Positions 26,436-34,221 of a stretch of 47,435 nt of DNA are shown piece by piece. How positions within the stretch are numbered: position 1 is the first letter of the stretch; each line of letters opens with the position of its first letter. This DNA is from Lachnospiraceae bacterium. GTDB lineage: Bacteria; Bacillota; Clostridia; Lachnospirales; Lachnospiraceae. The position numbers and the translations under genes are program-made. The stretch is taken from positions 1 through 47,435 of the forward strand of contig JAEELL010000073.1 in assembly GCA_016282745.1 (NCBI GenBank), read 5' to 3'. The notes under the pieces were generated by a model. That model worked only from the letters and a program-made list of their open reading frames with translations. It was not told the DNA's origin and ran no database searches.

Positions 26436-26448
26436 TTTCTACCAAGCA
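26436..26448 (-). repeat. Late-module 13-mer, copy 3 (before connector/hub/ejection genes)
   Basis: TGCTTGGTAGAAA on the transcribed strand, overlapping the end of a terminator T-run and 42 bases before the connector start codon. Confidence 0.85.
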
Positions 26449-26469
26449 AAAAACACAGCCGCAGCTGTG
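26448..26469 (-). terminator. Terminator upstream of the connector module
   Basis: A 6-bp stem CACAGC/GCTGTG with a TGCG loop, followed by six T residues on the minus strand, immediately before copy 3 of the 13-mer. Confidence 0.75.
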
Positions 26470-26514
26470 CTTTTAATGCCTTCCTGTTCTCCCTCTTTCT
26501 TTTTTAATAATAAA

Positions 26515-26533
26515 GGCAGGGGATATCCCTGCC
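26515..26533 (-). terminator. Terminator after the receptor-binding module
   Basis: A GC-rich stem GGCAGGG / CCCTGCC with a TTTATTATT tail on the minus strand, about 7 bases past the stop of the 80-residue gene. It forms a tandem pair with the terminator at 26448-26469. Confidence 0.65.
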
Positions 26534-26539
26534 CTTTGA

Positions 26540-26782
26540 TCATGCCTCTTCCGTTACCTCTTCAACTTCAATTGGTTTTATATACTTTTCTGTCTTGAAT
26601 ACTGCCCCTGTATCATCAATAACCATAACAAGTTCACTTGAATATAAATCCGATTTCATTGCGGTTGCTAACTTCTGATGGAATGTTGCTACTGCTTCGT
26701 TGAGTGTATTATATTCATATACCGCTCTTCCCTGTATTCTTTCATCTCCTGTTGAGATTTCTAAAACATAAAATTTCTGCAT
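26540..26782 (-). CDS. Small phage protein of unknown function (80 residues)
   Basis: A compact protein beginning MQKFYVLEISTGDERIQGRA and ending in the acidic EEVTEEA. It contains GRAVYEYNTLNEAVATFHQK and ELVMVIDDTG. Similar small proteins follow receptor-binding genes in Clostridia phages, but no function is known to me. AGGAGG lies 8 bases before the ATG. It is the last gene before two tandem terminators. Confidence 0.65.
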   Translation of the reverse strand: MQKFYVLEISTGDERIQGRAVYEYNTLNEAVATFHQKLATAMKSDLYSSELVMVIDDTGAVFKTEKYIKPIEVEEVTEEA

Positions 26783-26796
26783 TATTTATTCCTCCT

Positions 26797-29700
26797 TTAT
26801 ACTTTACCTTTTCCGTATATTTTTATTGTTGTTCCTGTTGGTATTACATTTCCTGATAGTAACACTTTAACTTTTGATATTGCTCCACTTGTGACGTAAT
26901 TGAAAACTTGCATAGCGGATGTTCCATCTCTTTTTAATGTTGTTTCTATCAAGTCACTTGCTTTTCTCACAAACTCAACTCCAATCCTTTTTGAAGCTGC
27001 TGTTGTTATTCCACTAAATAACGTATATTCTGTCGCATCATTTTGTAAGTTAAATTTTCCTGTAATATACGTTGTTGAAGTCAAAGCCGTATCTAAAGTA
27101 AATACAACCATTACACTTTCATAATTGTTGATATTCTTTTCGAATATTGTTTTGTCTTCTGCTAACACATCTGTTGAAATCAACTCGTACTTATCCCCAA
27201 GCATATTCATTATCTTCGTTTTGGCTTCGGGTGTGTAATTACCTACGGGATTGGTACTTGCTGATTGTGTACTATCTCCTGCGGCTTTGGCTAGTCCGTA
27301 GAAAGTGGATGCTTGCTGAAGTGATGGGACTATTGGTCTGTAATCTCCTTCTGAATCTCTCACTTGTGCGTCTGTCGCCTTTGCAACAAATACTGTTCCG
27401 TCAGTTCTAACTCCCGTGCCGTAAGCATTTCCTATTTTCCCAACTCCCGCGCTTGTGGCACTTGCAAGTGGTAGATTAACCACACCATCAACAACTGCGC
27501 TTGTTCCGTTTATTTGTACATCATCAATTTTTTCAGCCAATGCCCTTGTAATGTCTGCATAATATACAAGTGTGCTATCTCCGCAATCTGCATATATTGT
27601 GTTATTACCAAGCAAAGTTGCAATTTCTGTTGGTGTTAATTGATAGATTTGAGGTTCAACTTCATATGCTATTGTAACATTATTTGATGCAAGCCAAGTT
27701 TTAAAATCTTCCGTTGTTGTAATTCCACTAGGATACGAAATAATAATTGCTCCTTCATATCCTGCACTTGTTGAATATTTAATTGATGATTCGGGCATTT
27801 GCCAAGACGCAGTGTCATTTGGAACTGTCTGCAATTTATCCGCATACAATGGTTTTTCTGTTCCGTATGCTTCAATTCTACAATAAGAACTGTTGGTTGA
27901 ATTAACATTCCACGTTTCGCTTCCATTTAATACTTTAATAGCCCTATCAACTGTCAGTAATCCCGTTGTTACATCAAGCCTTCCACCGTAGACTGTGCGA
28001 CCTAGATTGATTATAACTTCTGTGCTTTGGCTATTGTATGGTTCATAATCAGTTGCAGTTTCGCCTGCTTCAAGTTGAATTTCATCAAACACTTTTGTTA
28101 TATCTGTACCAATTTGGCTACTACTAATTGAAAAATAACAACACAAAATCATATATTTTGCATTTTCAGGAGTTGTAAATGTTTTGGTTGATGCATAAGA
28201 AATATACTTTCCATTTTTATCATAAAATGTCGGTCTTATTTTAGCATCATCATCCAAACATGAAATTGTATAAGTTGCGTTTGGCTTTATTTCAACATTA
28301 AAACCTACCCCATATGCATTATCAGCGGAACTGATACTTGTTGCCGTCAAAGTAAGTTTATTGTTTTCAAGGGTATATGAAAAATTATTCTTAGGTATGT
28401 TATAACCTGTGGATGCGTACCATGTATAAATATATTTTTTATCAAACGGAACATTTGATGTTGGAATTAAATATGTTGTGTTTTGCACCCTATCTGTCAA
28501 GTCAATTAAGTTCTTACCTAATCTCTTAACCTTTACATTTTCCCATCCACTTAATGCTCTCACATTAGTCGGAGAAGGTGTTCCGCTTCCTGCTTGTTTC
28601 GGTGCAATCTCAACTGTTAAATCTTTGATTGGTACGTTGTCCGCTCCATCTGTGATTGAGATTATTGAGCCTTCTGCGGCTGCAAGTGGATATGTCTTTT
28701 TGACTTCTTCATCAACATATGTTTCTGTAGCCAAGACAGGTGAGGCATCGTATGGAATTTTAAAGATGTTCCAAAACTCGTCAGCGTGTTTGTCCATTAT
28801 TTCAGATATAATCCATCCGTTAATCATTCCAATATTAACGTATCCGCCTGCAGTGTAATGATTTCCAAGCATGTAATCTCTAACATACTGAGTGTTAAAT
28901 ATGTCAATATATTCTCCTGCTATATCTACAAGGTACGTATTTGTATTATTGGCAACAACTTCTTTTATGGCTTCATTCTTAATGTCCTTATTTGTCGATA
29001 AAGTCATGCTAAAGCAAAAGATTTTAGCATCTGCGTTTACTGTTTTGACCGCTGTAATAATTGACTGGTACCTTGTCTTAAAGGCTTCTTTTGTTTCAGC
29101 ATCAACTGAGTCATTAACTCCTAACCCAATTAAATAGGCTTGACATTTATTGCCTGCTTTCACTAAGTCCACATAACCATAATCAGGGTTCGTGAACCAA
29201 TCAGTTGTATCCGCTCCACTAAAGCCCATATTGACACATTCATTCCCGTACAGCCTTGCAAGTGCTTGTCCCCATGAATAAGGTATATTTCTTCCGCTTG
29301 ATTGTGATGTGTCACTATCCCAGTTATATCCAACCGACAACGAGTCTCCTATAACAGCGAACTTCTTGAATGCTGAAAAACTAAACCTATTTTTATCAAA
29401 CTCTTGATCGAATCCATTTGCAATTTTATAATAAGCCTTATAATCTTGCTCCGTATCATTTTCTGATAACATCAACTCTGAAAAATCGTAAAACTCTGTA
29501 CCTGCTGAATTTTTATATTCATAACATACAGCAATATGGTCAGTAAGCGGTGGTGTCGTAAAACTAAATTTTCTAGTAGTAGTAAAATATGGTCGGCGAA
29601 TAAATGTTCCATCTTGCTTATAATAACCTATATATACGTTAAAATTATCTGCCACTTTTTTCTGAAGCATATACGTTGTTTCAGGCTTAACTTTAATATC

Positions 29701-31101
29701 GGCATAAGTGTTAAACCTGTAAGCCGAATTGTGAGAAATCACCCCATTTGTTGAACCTATAATAGTATTATTCTGAACAGTGAATGGATTGATAAGATTA
29801 ACTGTTCCTTCTTCAAGTTGTCCATAAATATTGGCTATCGTTTTTTTGTCAGCTTGTGTGAGCGTGTTCTGTTTTGCTTCAAGCGCTTCCTCTAATGCTT
29901 GGGTTGTCACTTTGTCGCTTACCTCATCATCAACATACGCTTTTATTACGTTGTTTTTAACTACATTGCTCGAAGCATCAGACATGGTACTATCAGATCC
30001 ATAATTAATGGCCGATTGTAATACTTGATTAATTGAAGGATTAAACAAGTTTGTCACAAGTTCTGCCATTAAATCTCCGGCGGTTATGTTTGAGGAAAGC
30101 GGAAGGTTGGCTATTGTTCTTGTTTTAGGAACTAATGTGCTGACTAAACTATCCACATATTCTTTAAGTGCTAATTCTCTCCAAAAAACATTTAAAATCA
30201 TTCCCGAACTATGTCTTGCTATTCCGCTGACGTACCACATATTTCCATTGTCCGTGCATACGTACAAATCTCCAACCTTTACTTCTTCTTCTATTCCAGT
30301 ACTAGTAGTAGGCTCATCAGATCCTTTGAGAATTTTTGTGCTATTTTTAATATTGTCATAAATGCATTTAGCTGAAGGATATTCAACATCTGTACTGTCT
30401 CGTGATATTGCAGTTACTTTATTGTTTTTATCTTCCTTGTTAGTTTGCAAATTACTAATATTTGAATTAGCTTGAGAAATAAGATTATCAATATATGCTT
30501 TAACAATTCTGTTTTTTGCTACATTATCCGATTCCGTTGACATGGTATCGTCAGAACCTACTTTTATAGCGTTCATCAATGTGGCGTTTGCTTCGTCACT
30601 GTTCGTTGCCAATGCCATTAAAATGTTATATAATGTTGTGCTTGAAATATCGTCGCTTAAAGGCTGGTTTGCTATCTTTCTTGTTTTAGGAACGTAGTTA
30701 CTGTTAATTTCCTGAAGAAACGCCAATACTTGTGCATATATATTTTCGTATTCACTCTCGCCTCCCTGATCTACCGGTGTGCCCTCTTTGTTGTTTATCT
30801 TCACTACTGTGGATGTAATTACTTTTTCATTAGCATCTACACCATATAGTCCGATTTTTATATATCCTTCAGTAAGAAGGATGTCATCCGGAACAGTAAT
30901 TTTGTTTTCGCTATCAAGGAAGCCCTCTCTTATGATACCTTCGGAATTTTGAAACACAGCTTTTTTGATGAAGTCATCCCAGAAATTGTCAGCAAATTCA
31001 AACAGAACTTCATCGACTCCTACTGAACCAGTTACATATTCGCTTTGTCCCGGTTGAATGCTAGCGATACGTTCATTTATTGTTATTTTTAATGTGAACA
31101 T
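26797..31101 (-). CDS. Receptor-binding / tail fibre protein with an SGNH hydrolase domain
   Basis: A 1434-residue protein. Residues 1-130 (MFTLKITINERIASIQPGQS) form a baseplate-upper-protein-like attachment domain. Two related repeats follow (about 140-240 and 320-420), each with VPKTR-IAN-PLS and GSD-TMS elements. An SGNH/GDSL hydrolase spans about 575-770, with S587 in GDSLS, a GVND block and H748 in NHYTAGGY; the Asp that usually lies three residues before that His is not seen. The C-terminal half is beta-rich (carbohydrate-binding type and a terminal fibre head). Deacetylation or de-esterification of cell-wall sugars is likely. The start at 31101 follows AAGGAG; the longer frame would run into the terminator. 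Confidence 0.8.
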   Translation of the reverse strand: MFTLKITINERIASIQPGQSEYVTGSVGVDEVLFEFADNFWDDFIKKAVFQNSEGIIREGFLDSENKITVPDDILLTEGYIKIGLYGVDANEKVITSTVVKINNKEGTPVDQGGESEYENIYAQVLAFLQEINSNYVPKTRKIANQPLSDDISSTTLYNILMALATNSDEANATLMNAIKVGSDDTMSTESDNVAKNRIVKAYIDNLISQANSNISNLQTNKEDKNNKVTAISRDSTDVEYPSAKCIYDNIKNSTKILKGSDEPTTSTGIEEEVKVGDLYVCTDNGNMWYVSGIARHSSGMILNVFWRELALKEYVDSLVSTLVPKTRTIANLPLSSNITAGDLMAELVTNLFNPSINQVLQSAINYGSDSTMSDASSNVVKNNVIKAYVDDEVSDKVTTQALEEALEAKQNTLTQADKKTIANIYGQLEEGTVNLINPFTVQNNTIIGSTNGVISHNSAYRFNTYADIKVKPETTYMLQKKVADNFNVYIGYYKQDGTFIRRPYFTTTRKFSFTTPPLTDHIAVCYEYKNSAGTEFYDFSELMLSENDTEQDYKAYYKIANGFDQEFDKNRFSFSAFKKFAVIGDSLSVGYNWDSDTSQSSGRNIPYSWGQALARLYGNECVNMGFSGADTTDWFTNPDYGYVDLVKAGNKCQAYLIGLGVNDSVDAETKEAFKTRYQSIITAVKTVNADAKIFCFSMTLSTNKDIKNEAIKEVVANNTNTYLVDIAGEYIDIFNTQYVRDYMLGNHYTAGGYVNIGMINGWIISEIMDKHADEFWNIFKIPYDASPVLATETYVDEEVKKTYPLAAAEGSIISITDGADNVPIKDLTVEIAPKQAGSGTPSPTNVRALSGWENVKVKRLGKNLIDLTDRVQNTTYLIPTSNVPFDKKYIYTWYASTGYNIPKNNFSYTLENNKLTLTATSISSADNAYGVGFNVEIKPNATYTISCLDDDAKIRPTFYDKNGKYISYASTKTFTTPENAKYMILCCYFSISSSQIGTDITKVFDEIQLEAGETATDYEPYNSQSTEVIINLGRTVYGGRLDVTTGLLTVDRAIKVLNGSETWNVNSTNSSYCRIEAYGTEKPLYADKLQTVPNDTASWQMPESSIKYSTSAGYEGAIIISYPSGITTTEDFKTWLASNNVTIAYEVEPQIYQLTPTEIATLLGNNTIYADCGDSTLVYYADITRALAEKIDDVQINGTSAVVDGVVNLPLASATSAGVGKIGNAYGTGVRTDGTVFVAKATDAQVRDSEGDYRPIVPSLQQASTFYGLAKAAGDSTQSASTNPVGNYTPEAKTKIMNMLGDKYELISTDVLAEDKTIFEKNINNYESVMVVFTLDTALTSTTYITGKFNLQNDATEYTLFSGITTAASKRIGVEFVRKASDLIETTLKRDGTSAMQVFNYVTSGAISKVKVLLSGNVIPTGTTIKIYGKGKV

Positions 31102-31117
31102 TTTCTTCTCCTTTTGT

Positions 31118-31146
31118 AAAAAGTGCAGATGGTTTCCCACCTGCAC
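31118..31146 (-). terminator. Terminator between capsid and receptor-binding genes
   Basis: A 10-bp stem starting GTGCAGGTGG, closed by a GAAA tetraloop and followed by five T residues on the minus strand. The one imperfect pair is G-U only on that strand. It would lower expression of the fibre gene relative to the capsid. Confidence 0.85.
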
Positions 31147-31153
31147 TTTCCTT

Positions 31154-31627
31154 TTACAATGTTACGTTAATGCTTTCAAATCTCTTCTCGGCTTCTTCCT
31201 GTTTCTTTTCCATTAAGCTTACAGTAAGATTATCCTGTGCAATTGATGACTCATTTATTGCTTCAATGTATCTCGGTACCTTAACTCCAACTCCACGCTG
31301 AATCTGGTATCTGTGAGTTCCATTTACTGAAATAAACTTGTCATCTTTATACTTGTCTCCGTCTTTGAACAGAGTCATTTCAACTTCACTCTGAAGATCT
31401 TTCTGCATTTCCTTAATGTAATCAGGAAGTCCTGCCGGTGTTTCTTCGTTTAAAACTTCCGCATTGCTGTTAGCTGCTGCAGTTTTGAACATTTCCTGGA
31501 TTTCTTTCTTAGCAGCTTCAATCATACTTTCTGCTGCCTTTTTCGCATCTTCAATAATCTGTTTAGCAGTATCTTCTACTTTTGCTTCTTCTGTAGTTTC
31601 TTCTACATTTTCTTTAGTTCTTCCCAT
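31154..31627 (-). CDS. Capsid-adjacent phage protein (157 residues)
   Basis: The N-terminal half is an acidic/lysine-rich coiled coil (ENVEETTEEAKVEDTAKQII). The C-terminal half (VEMTLFKDGDKYKDDKFISV, NGTHRYQIQRGVGVKVPRY) matches a small domain commonly encoded right after the major capsid gene in Firmicutes phages. Its function is unknown; a role in head decoration or assembly is inferred from position. AGGAGG lies close before the ATG. A strong terminator follows it. Confidence 0.65.
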   Translation of the reverse strand: MGRTKENVEETTEEAKVEDTAKQIIEDAKKAAESMIEAAKKEIQEMFKTAAANSNAEVLNEETPAGLPDYIKEMQKDLQSEVEMTLFKDGDKYKDDKFISVNGTHRYQIQRGVGVKVPRYIEAINESSIAQDNLTVSLMEKKQEEAEKRFESINVTL

Positions 31628-31635
31628 ATATCCTC

Positions 31636-32919
31636 CTAGTTGGCCGCCTGGTTGTAAACTGTAGCAGATGATTCAATTCTGCAGATATATTCCTCTACAA
31701 GTCTACATACTGCTTTAGTTGCTTTCCAACCGGCTGTTGCTCTCTGTTTTAACGGATCTGAAGTTCCGCCCGAACCTAACTGGCAAACAATATGTTCAAG
31801 TCCGCCACCTGTTACCTCTGTCGTTCCATATGCGTTAGCTCCAAGAGTTACTGATGAGTAAACTGAAATACCTTCTGCTCCACCCTCTCCCGGATAGATA
31901 ACTGTATTTGCCGCAACAGTAATTGATGTATCTTCCCATACTCCACTTGCATTCAACGACTGAATAGTGATAGAGTTTGTCGCATTTGCTTTCACTTTAT
32001 ATTTGTATCCACTAATCAATACAAATCTTCCTACAAGGGAATCTGCTGCTACTGTTCCTCCTGTAGTAGCTGCTGCAATTGGAATTGTTGCTGAAGCTGT
32101 CTCTACAGCAGATGCAACTTTAAGATTTCTTGAGCCAACTGCAAGGTCAGCTCCTCTGAAAATCTTTGCTTCAGAAGTTTCAACGTATCTTACCTGTCCA
32201 ATAGAACCAATCTCGCCGTTGTAAATCTTTTCAGGATTCTTGTATTTCTGTGCATCCTGCCATAAAGGATCCTTCATTAAGTCGTATGCTACGTTAGGAT
32301 GAATAATCTGAACATACTGATTTCCATCTAATGTCTTCGCATTCATTGTCTTTAAATGAGCAGCTACCTTAAATGTTAAGTCAGTTGTCATCTTACATGC
32401 AGGTGTGATTGCATGTCTTGCAATAACTTCATCTGTTCCTGCAGGGGCATAAAATACATTAGTTCCTCCATTTAACACTTCTCTTGTGATTGTATCAAGA
32501 GTTCTTCCTGCCTGATCTCCTAAGATATCAATCGCTTCAACCATGTTGTTGTCGATTGCTGTTAAGAGAAGCATATCTGACATTCTAATCCAGTCACCGT
32601 ACTGGTAAATAGTTGCTTCAACCTTTGATACGTTAAGGTTGTTTCCTTTAGGCGTAACACCTTCAGTTAATGGTGTTAACGCCTTTTCAAGCGGACTATA
32701 TTTTCTAAACTCAATTGTTTTACCATGATTCTTTGGAATAGGTCTCTTCTGTGCCCACTGGTCATGAACCAAAAGAGGTGTCGCTACATCAATGAGATAG
32801 TCACTGTAGAATGTTTTCATTTCTACAGATAATCCCTCGCTTGTAGTTGTCTGTGTTGCTGTTCCTCCAGCATACTCTCCATCAAAGAGTGTTAATACCA
32901 TTTTAATTTCATTCTTCAT
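31636..32919 (-). CDS. Major capsid protein, N4-gp56 family
   Basis: A 427-residue HK97-fold shell protein. Family hallmarks: VHDQWAQKRPIPKNHGKTIE, FRKYSPLEKALTPLTEGVTP, YGDWIRMSDMLLLTAIDNN and DQAGRTLDTITREVLNGGTN. A Gly/Thr/Ala-rich segment at about 265-345 (VETASATIPIAAATTGGTVA) looks like an inserted surface domain. The start at 32919 lies 8 bases after AGGAGG. It is preceded by the scaffold gene, as usual. N4-gp56-type capsids are found in N4 and many short-tailed phages, which agrees with the other structural genes. Confidence 0.9.
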   Translation of the reverse strand: MKNEIKMVLTLFDGEYAGGTATQTTTSEGLSVEMKTFYSDYLIDVATPLLVHDQWAQKRPIPKNHGKTIEFRKYSPLEKALTPLTEGVTPKGNNLNVSKVEATIYQYGDWIRMSDMLLLTAIDNNMVEAIDILGDQAGRTLDTITREVLNGGTNVFYAPAGTDEVIARHAITPACKMTTDLTFKVAAHLKTMNAKTLDGNQYVQIIHPNVAYDLMKDPLWQDAQKYKNPEKIYNGEIGSIGQVRYVETSEAKIFRGADLAVGSRNLKVASAVETASATIPIAAATTGGTVAADSLVGRFVLISGYKYKVKANATNSITIQSLNASGVWEDTSITVAANTVIYPGEGGAEGISVYSSVTLGANAYGTTEVTGGGLEHIVCQLGSGGTSDPLKQRATAGWKATKAVCRLVEEYICRIESSATVYNQAAN

Positions 32920-32931
32920 TATTTGTTCCTC

Positions 32932-33795
32932 CTACGAAAATCGCACGGAACCTGGATTCTGCTGACTCTGTCTTATTGCTCTTCTTCTATCCTCTGCAGT
33001 AAATTTACTTACATCATTTCTGATTTCAATTCCTGACTTTGAAGCTAATCCATTCTCTGCAGGTCTTTTTTGCCTTGCAGCTATATTCCCTGCTTGCTTT
33101 TGAGATATCTCATTTGATATTCTCACCGTTAAAGCATCAGGATGGAGTACTTCATAAGCCTGTTTTACCGGAATTCCATTTTGCAATAATTTTGTAAACT
33201 GCGGATTGTTCGATTCCTCATATATGTCAAATTCCGGATAGACTTCAGCTAATTCGTTAGCTTCCCTCATCCAATTCTGATACGTCGCATCTGCATTTGC
33301 TCTGTTCTGTGCTTCAGACTGTGCTCTCTTGAAGTTTTCAAGTTCTCTCATGTGCTTTGCCTGTTCCAAAGAAAGACCTTCTGCTTCAGCAATATCCCTG
33401 TACTGTTCCGGATCATTCATATAAGCATTGACTATTGAATCAAAATCTTTTGAATCTTTGATACCGTACTTTTCAGATAGCATATCCATCAACGGTGCTA
33501 CCTTTTCTAAACTTTCACTTAATCCTCTTGTTTCTTTAATTCTCTTGTTTATGATGCCATCGATTTCTTGTTGAAATAAATCTTTGAATTCTTCACGTGA
33601 TTTCTTGTAAAGCGATTCTCTCGATTCTTCCACTGGTTCTTCAGGCGGTTTCGGAGAACTATCTTCAGTTCCCTGAATTCCATAAACTATTTTCTTAGGT
33701 GCCTCGCCTGCCCCATCTCCTGCTGTTTCTCCTGCCGGTGCTGCTGCAGGTGCTCCTGCTCCATCAAATAAATGGAGATACATTTTAATCTTCAT
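32932..33795 (-). CDS. Capsid scaffolding protein
   Basis: A 287-residue, highly charged, mostly helical protein. The N-terminus (MKIKMYLHLFDGAGAP) and a Pro/Ala/Glu-rich linker lead to a long coiled coil (about 70-215), with a basic C-terminus rich in Arg/Gln. Position between the protease and the major capsid protein fits a scaffold that is removed during head maturation, perhaps by the Prp protease. The ATG at 33795 follows GGGAGG at good spacing; a frame extending further upstream lies in the tandem repeat. Confidence 0.8.
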   Translation of the reverse strand: MKIKMYLHLFDGAGAPAAAPAGETAGDGAGEAPKKIVYGIQGTEDSSPKPPEEPVEESRESLYKKSREEFKDLFQQEIDGIINKRIKETRGLSESLEKVAPLMDMLSEKYGIKDSKDFDSIVNAYMNDPEQYRDIAEAEGLSLEQAKHMRELENFKRAQSEAQNRANADATYQNWMREANELAEVYPEFDIYEESNNPQFTKLLQNGIPVKQAYEVLHPDALTVRISNEISQKQAGNIAARQKRPAENGLASKSGIEIRNDVSKFTAEDRRRAIRQSQQNPGSVRFS

Positions 33796-33806
33796 TTTTG
33801 TCCTCC

Positions 33807-33898
33807 CGTCTTTCCGGATCGTCATCCTTCGTCTTTCCGAATTGTCATCCTCTGTCTTTCCAGATTGTCATCCCCGGTCTCTCCCGGTTGTCTAATAT
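33807..33898 (-). repeat. Four 23-bp tandem repeats in the scaffold leader
   Basis: Units at 33807, 33830, 33853 and 33876 share the plus-strand core GTCTTTCC..ATTGTCATCC; the fourth is degenerate. On the transcribed strand each of the first three holds GGATGAC, an ATG in a purine-rich context. The unit length is not a multiple of three, so this is not coding. Confidence 0.85.
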
Positions 33899-33918
33899 TT
33901 TAATATCACATTATATTT

Positions 33919-34221
33919 TTATATTTCTACCAAGCACCGAACATTTTTTTCATAACGTTCTTCAAGCATCTGAAATCCTTTAATAATCATATTAAGTCTG
34001 TCTTTAAAATAATCGTTAATATCTTCGTACTCTATATGTACATGACCGTTCGCTATGTCTATTTCTTTGTAGGTGTCAAAATCATCTACTGCTGCACATA
34101 ATGTACACGCAAGAGCTGAGATTGCTGCACATACTATGTCGTTTCCCGGATTGTACATTGCATGTCCTTCAATATTTACCACATAGTTTATATCATCTTT
34201 GTATATTTCAATTTTAGTCAT
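33919..34221 (-). CDS. Prp-type cysteine protease
   Basis: A 100-residue member of the Prp family with catalytic H20 (EGHAMYN) and C31 (GNDIVCAAISALA). Prp enzymes trim ribosomal protein L27 in Firmicutes, and phage copies act in capsid maturation. Here it lies between portal and scaffold, so cleavage of head proteins is the probable role. The ATG overlaps the portal stop (TAATG) without a strong ribosome binding site, implying translational coupling. The last codons contain copy 2 of the 13-mer repeat. Confidence 0.85.
   Translation of the reverse strand: MTKIEIYKDDINYVVNIEGHAMYNPGNDIVCAAISALACTLCAAVDDFDTYKEIDIANGHVHIEYEDINDYFKDRLNMIIKGFQMLEERYEKNVRCLVEI
33924..33936 (-). repeat. Late-module 13-mer, copy 2 (before scaffold/capsid genes)
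   Basis: TGCTTGGTAGAAA on the transcribed strand, coding the last residues of the Prp protease (CLVE) and lying about 130 bases before the scaffold start. It is the only copy inside a coding sequence and without an obvious hairpin. Confidence 0.8.

Noticed and set aside
27610-27625. Fifth copy of the late 13-mer in the fibre gene
   Set aside because: Only TGCTTGGTA matches; the rest differs and it lies mid-gene in ordinary coding sequence.
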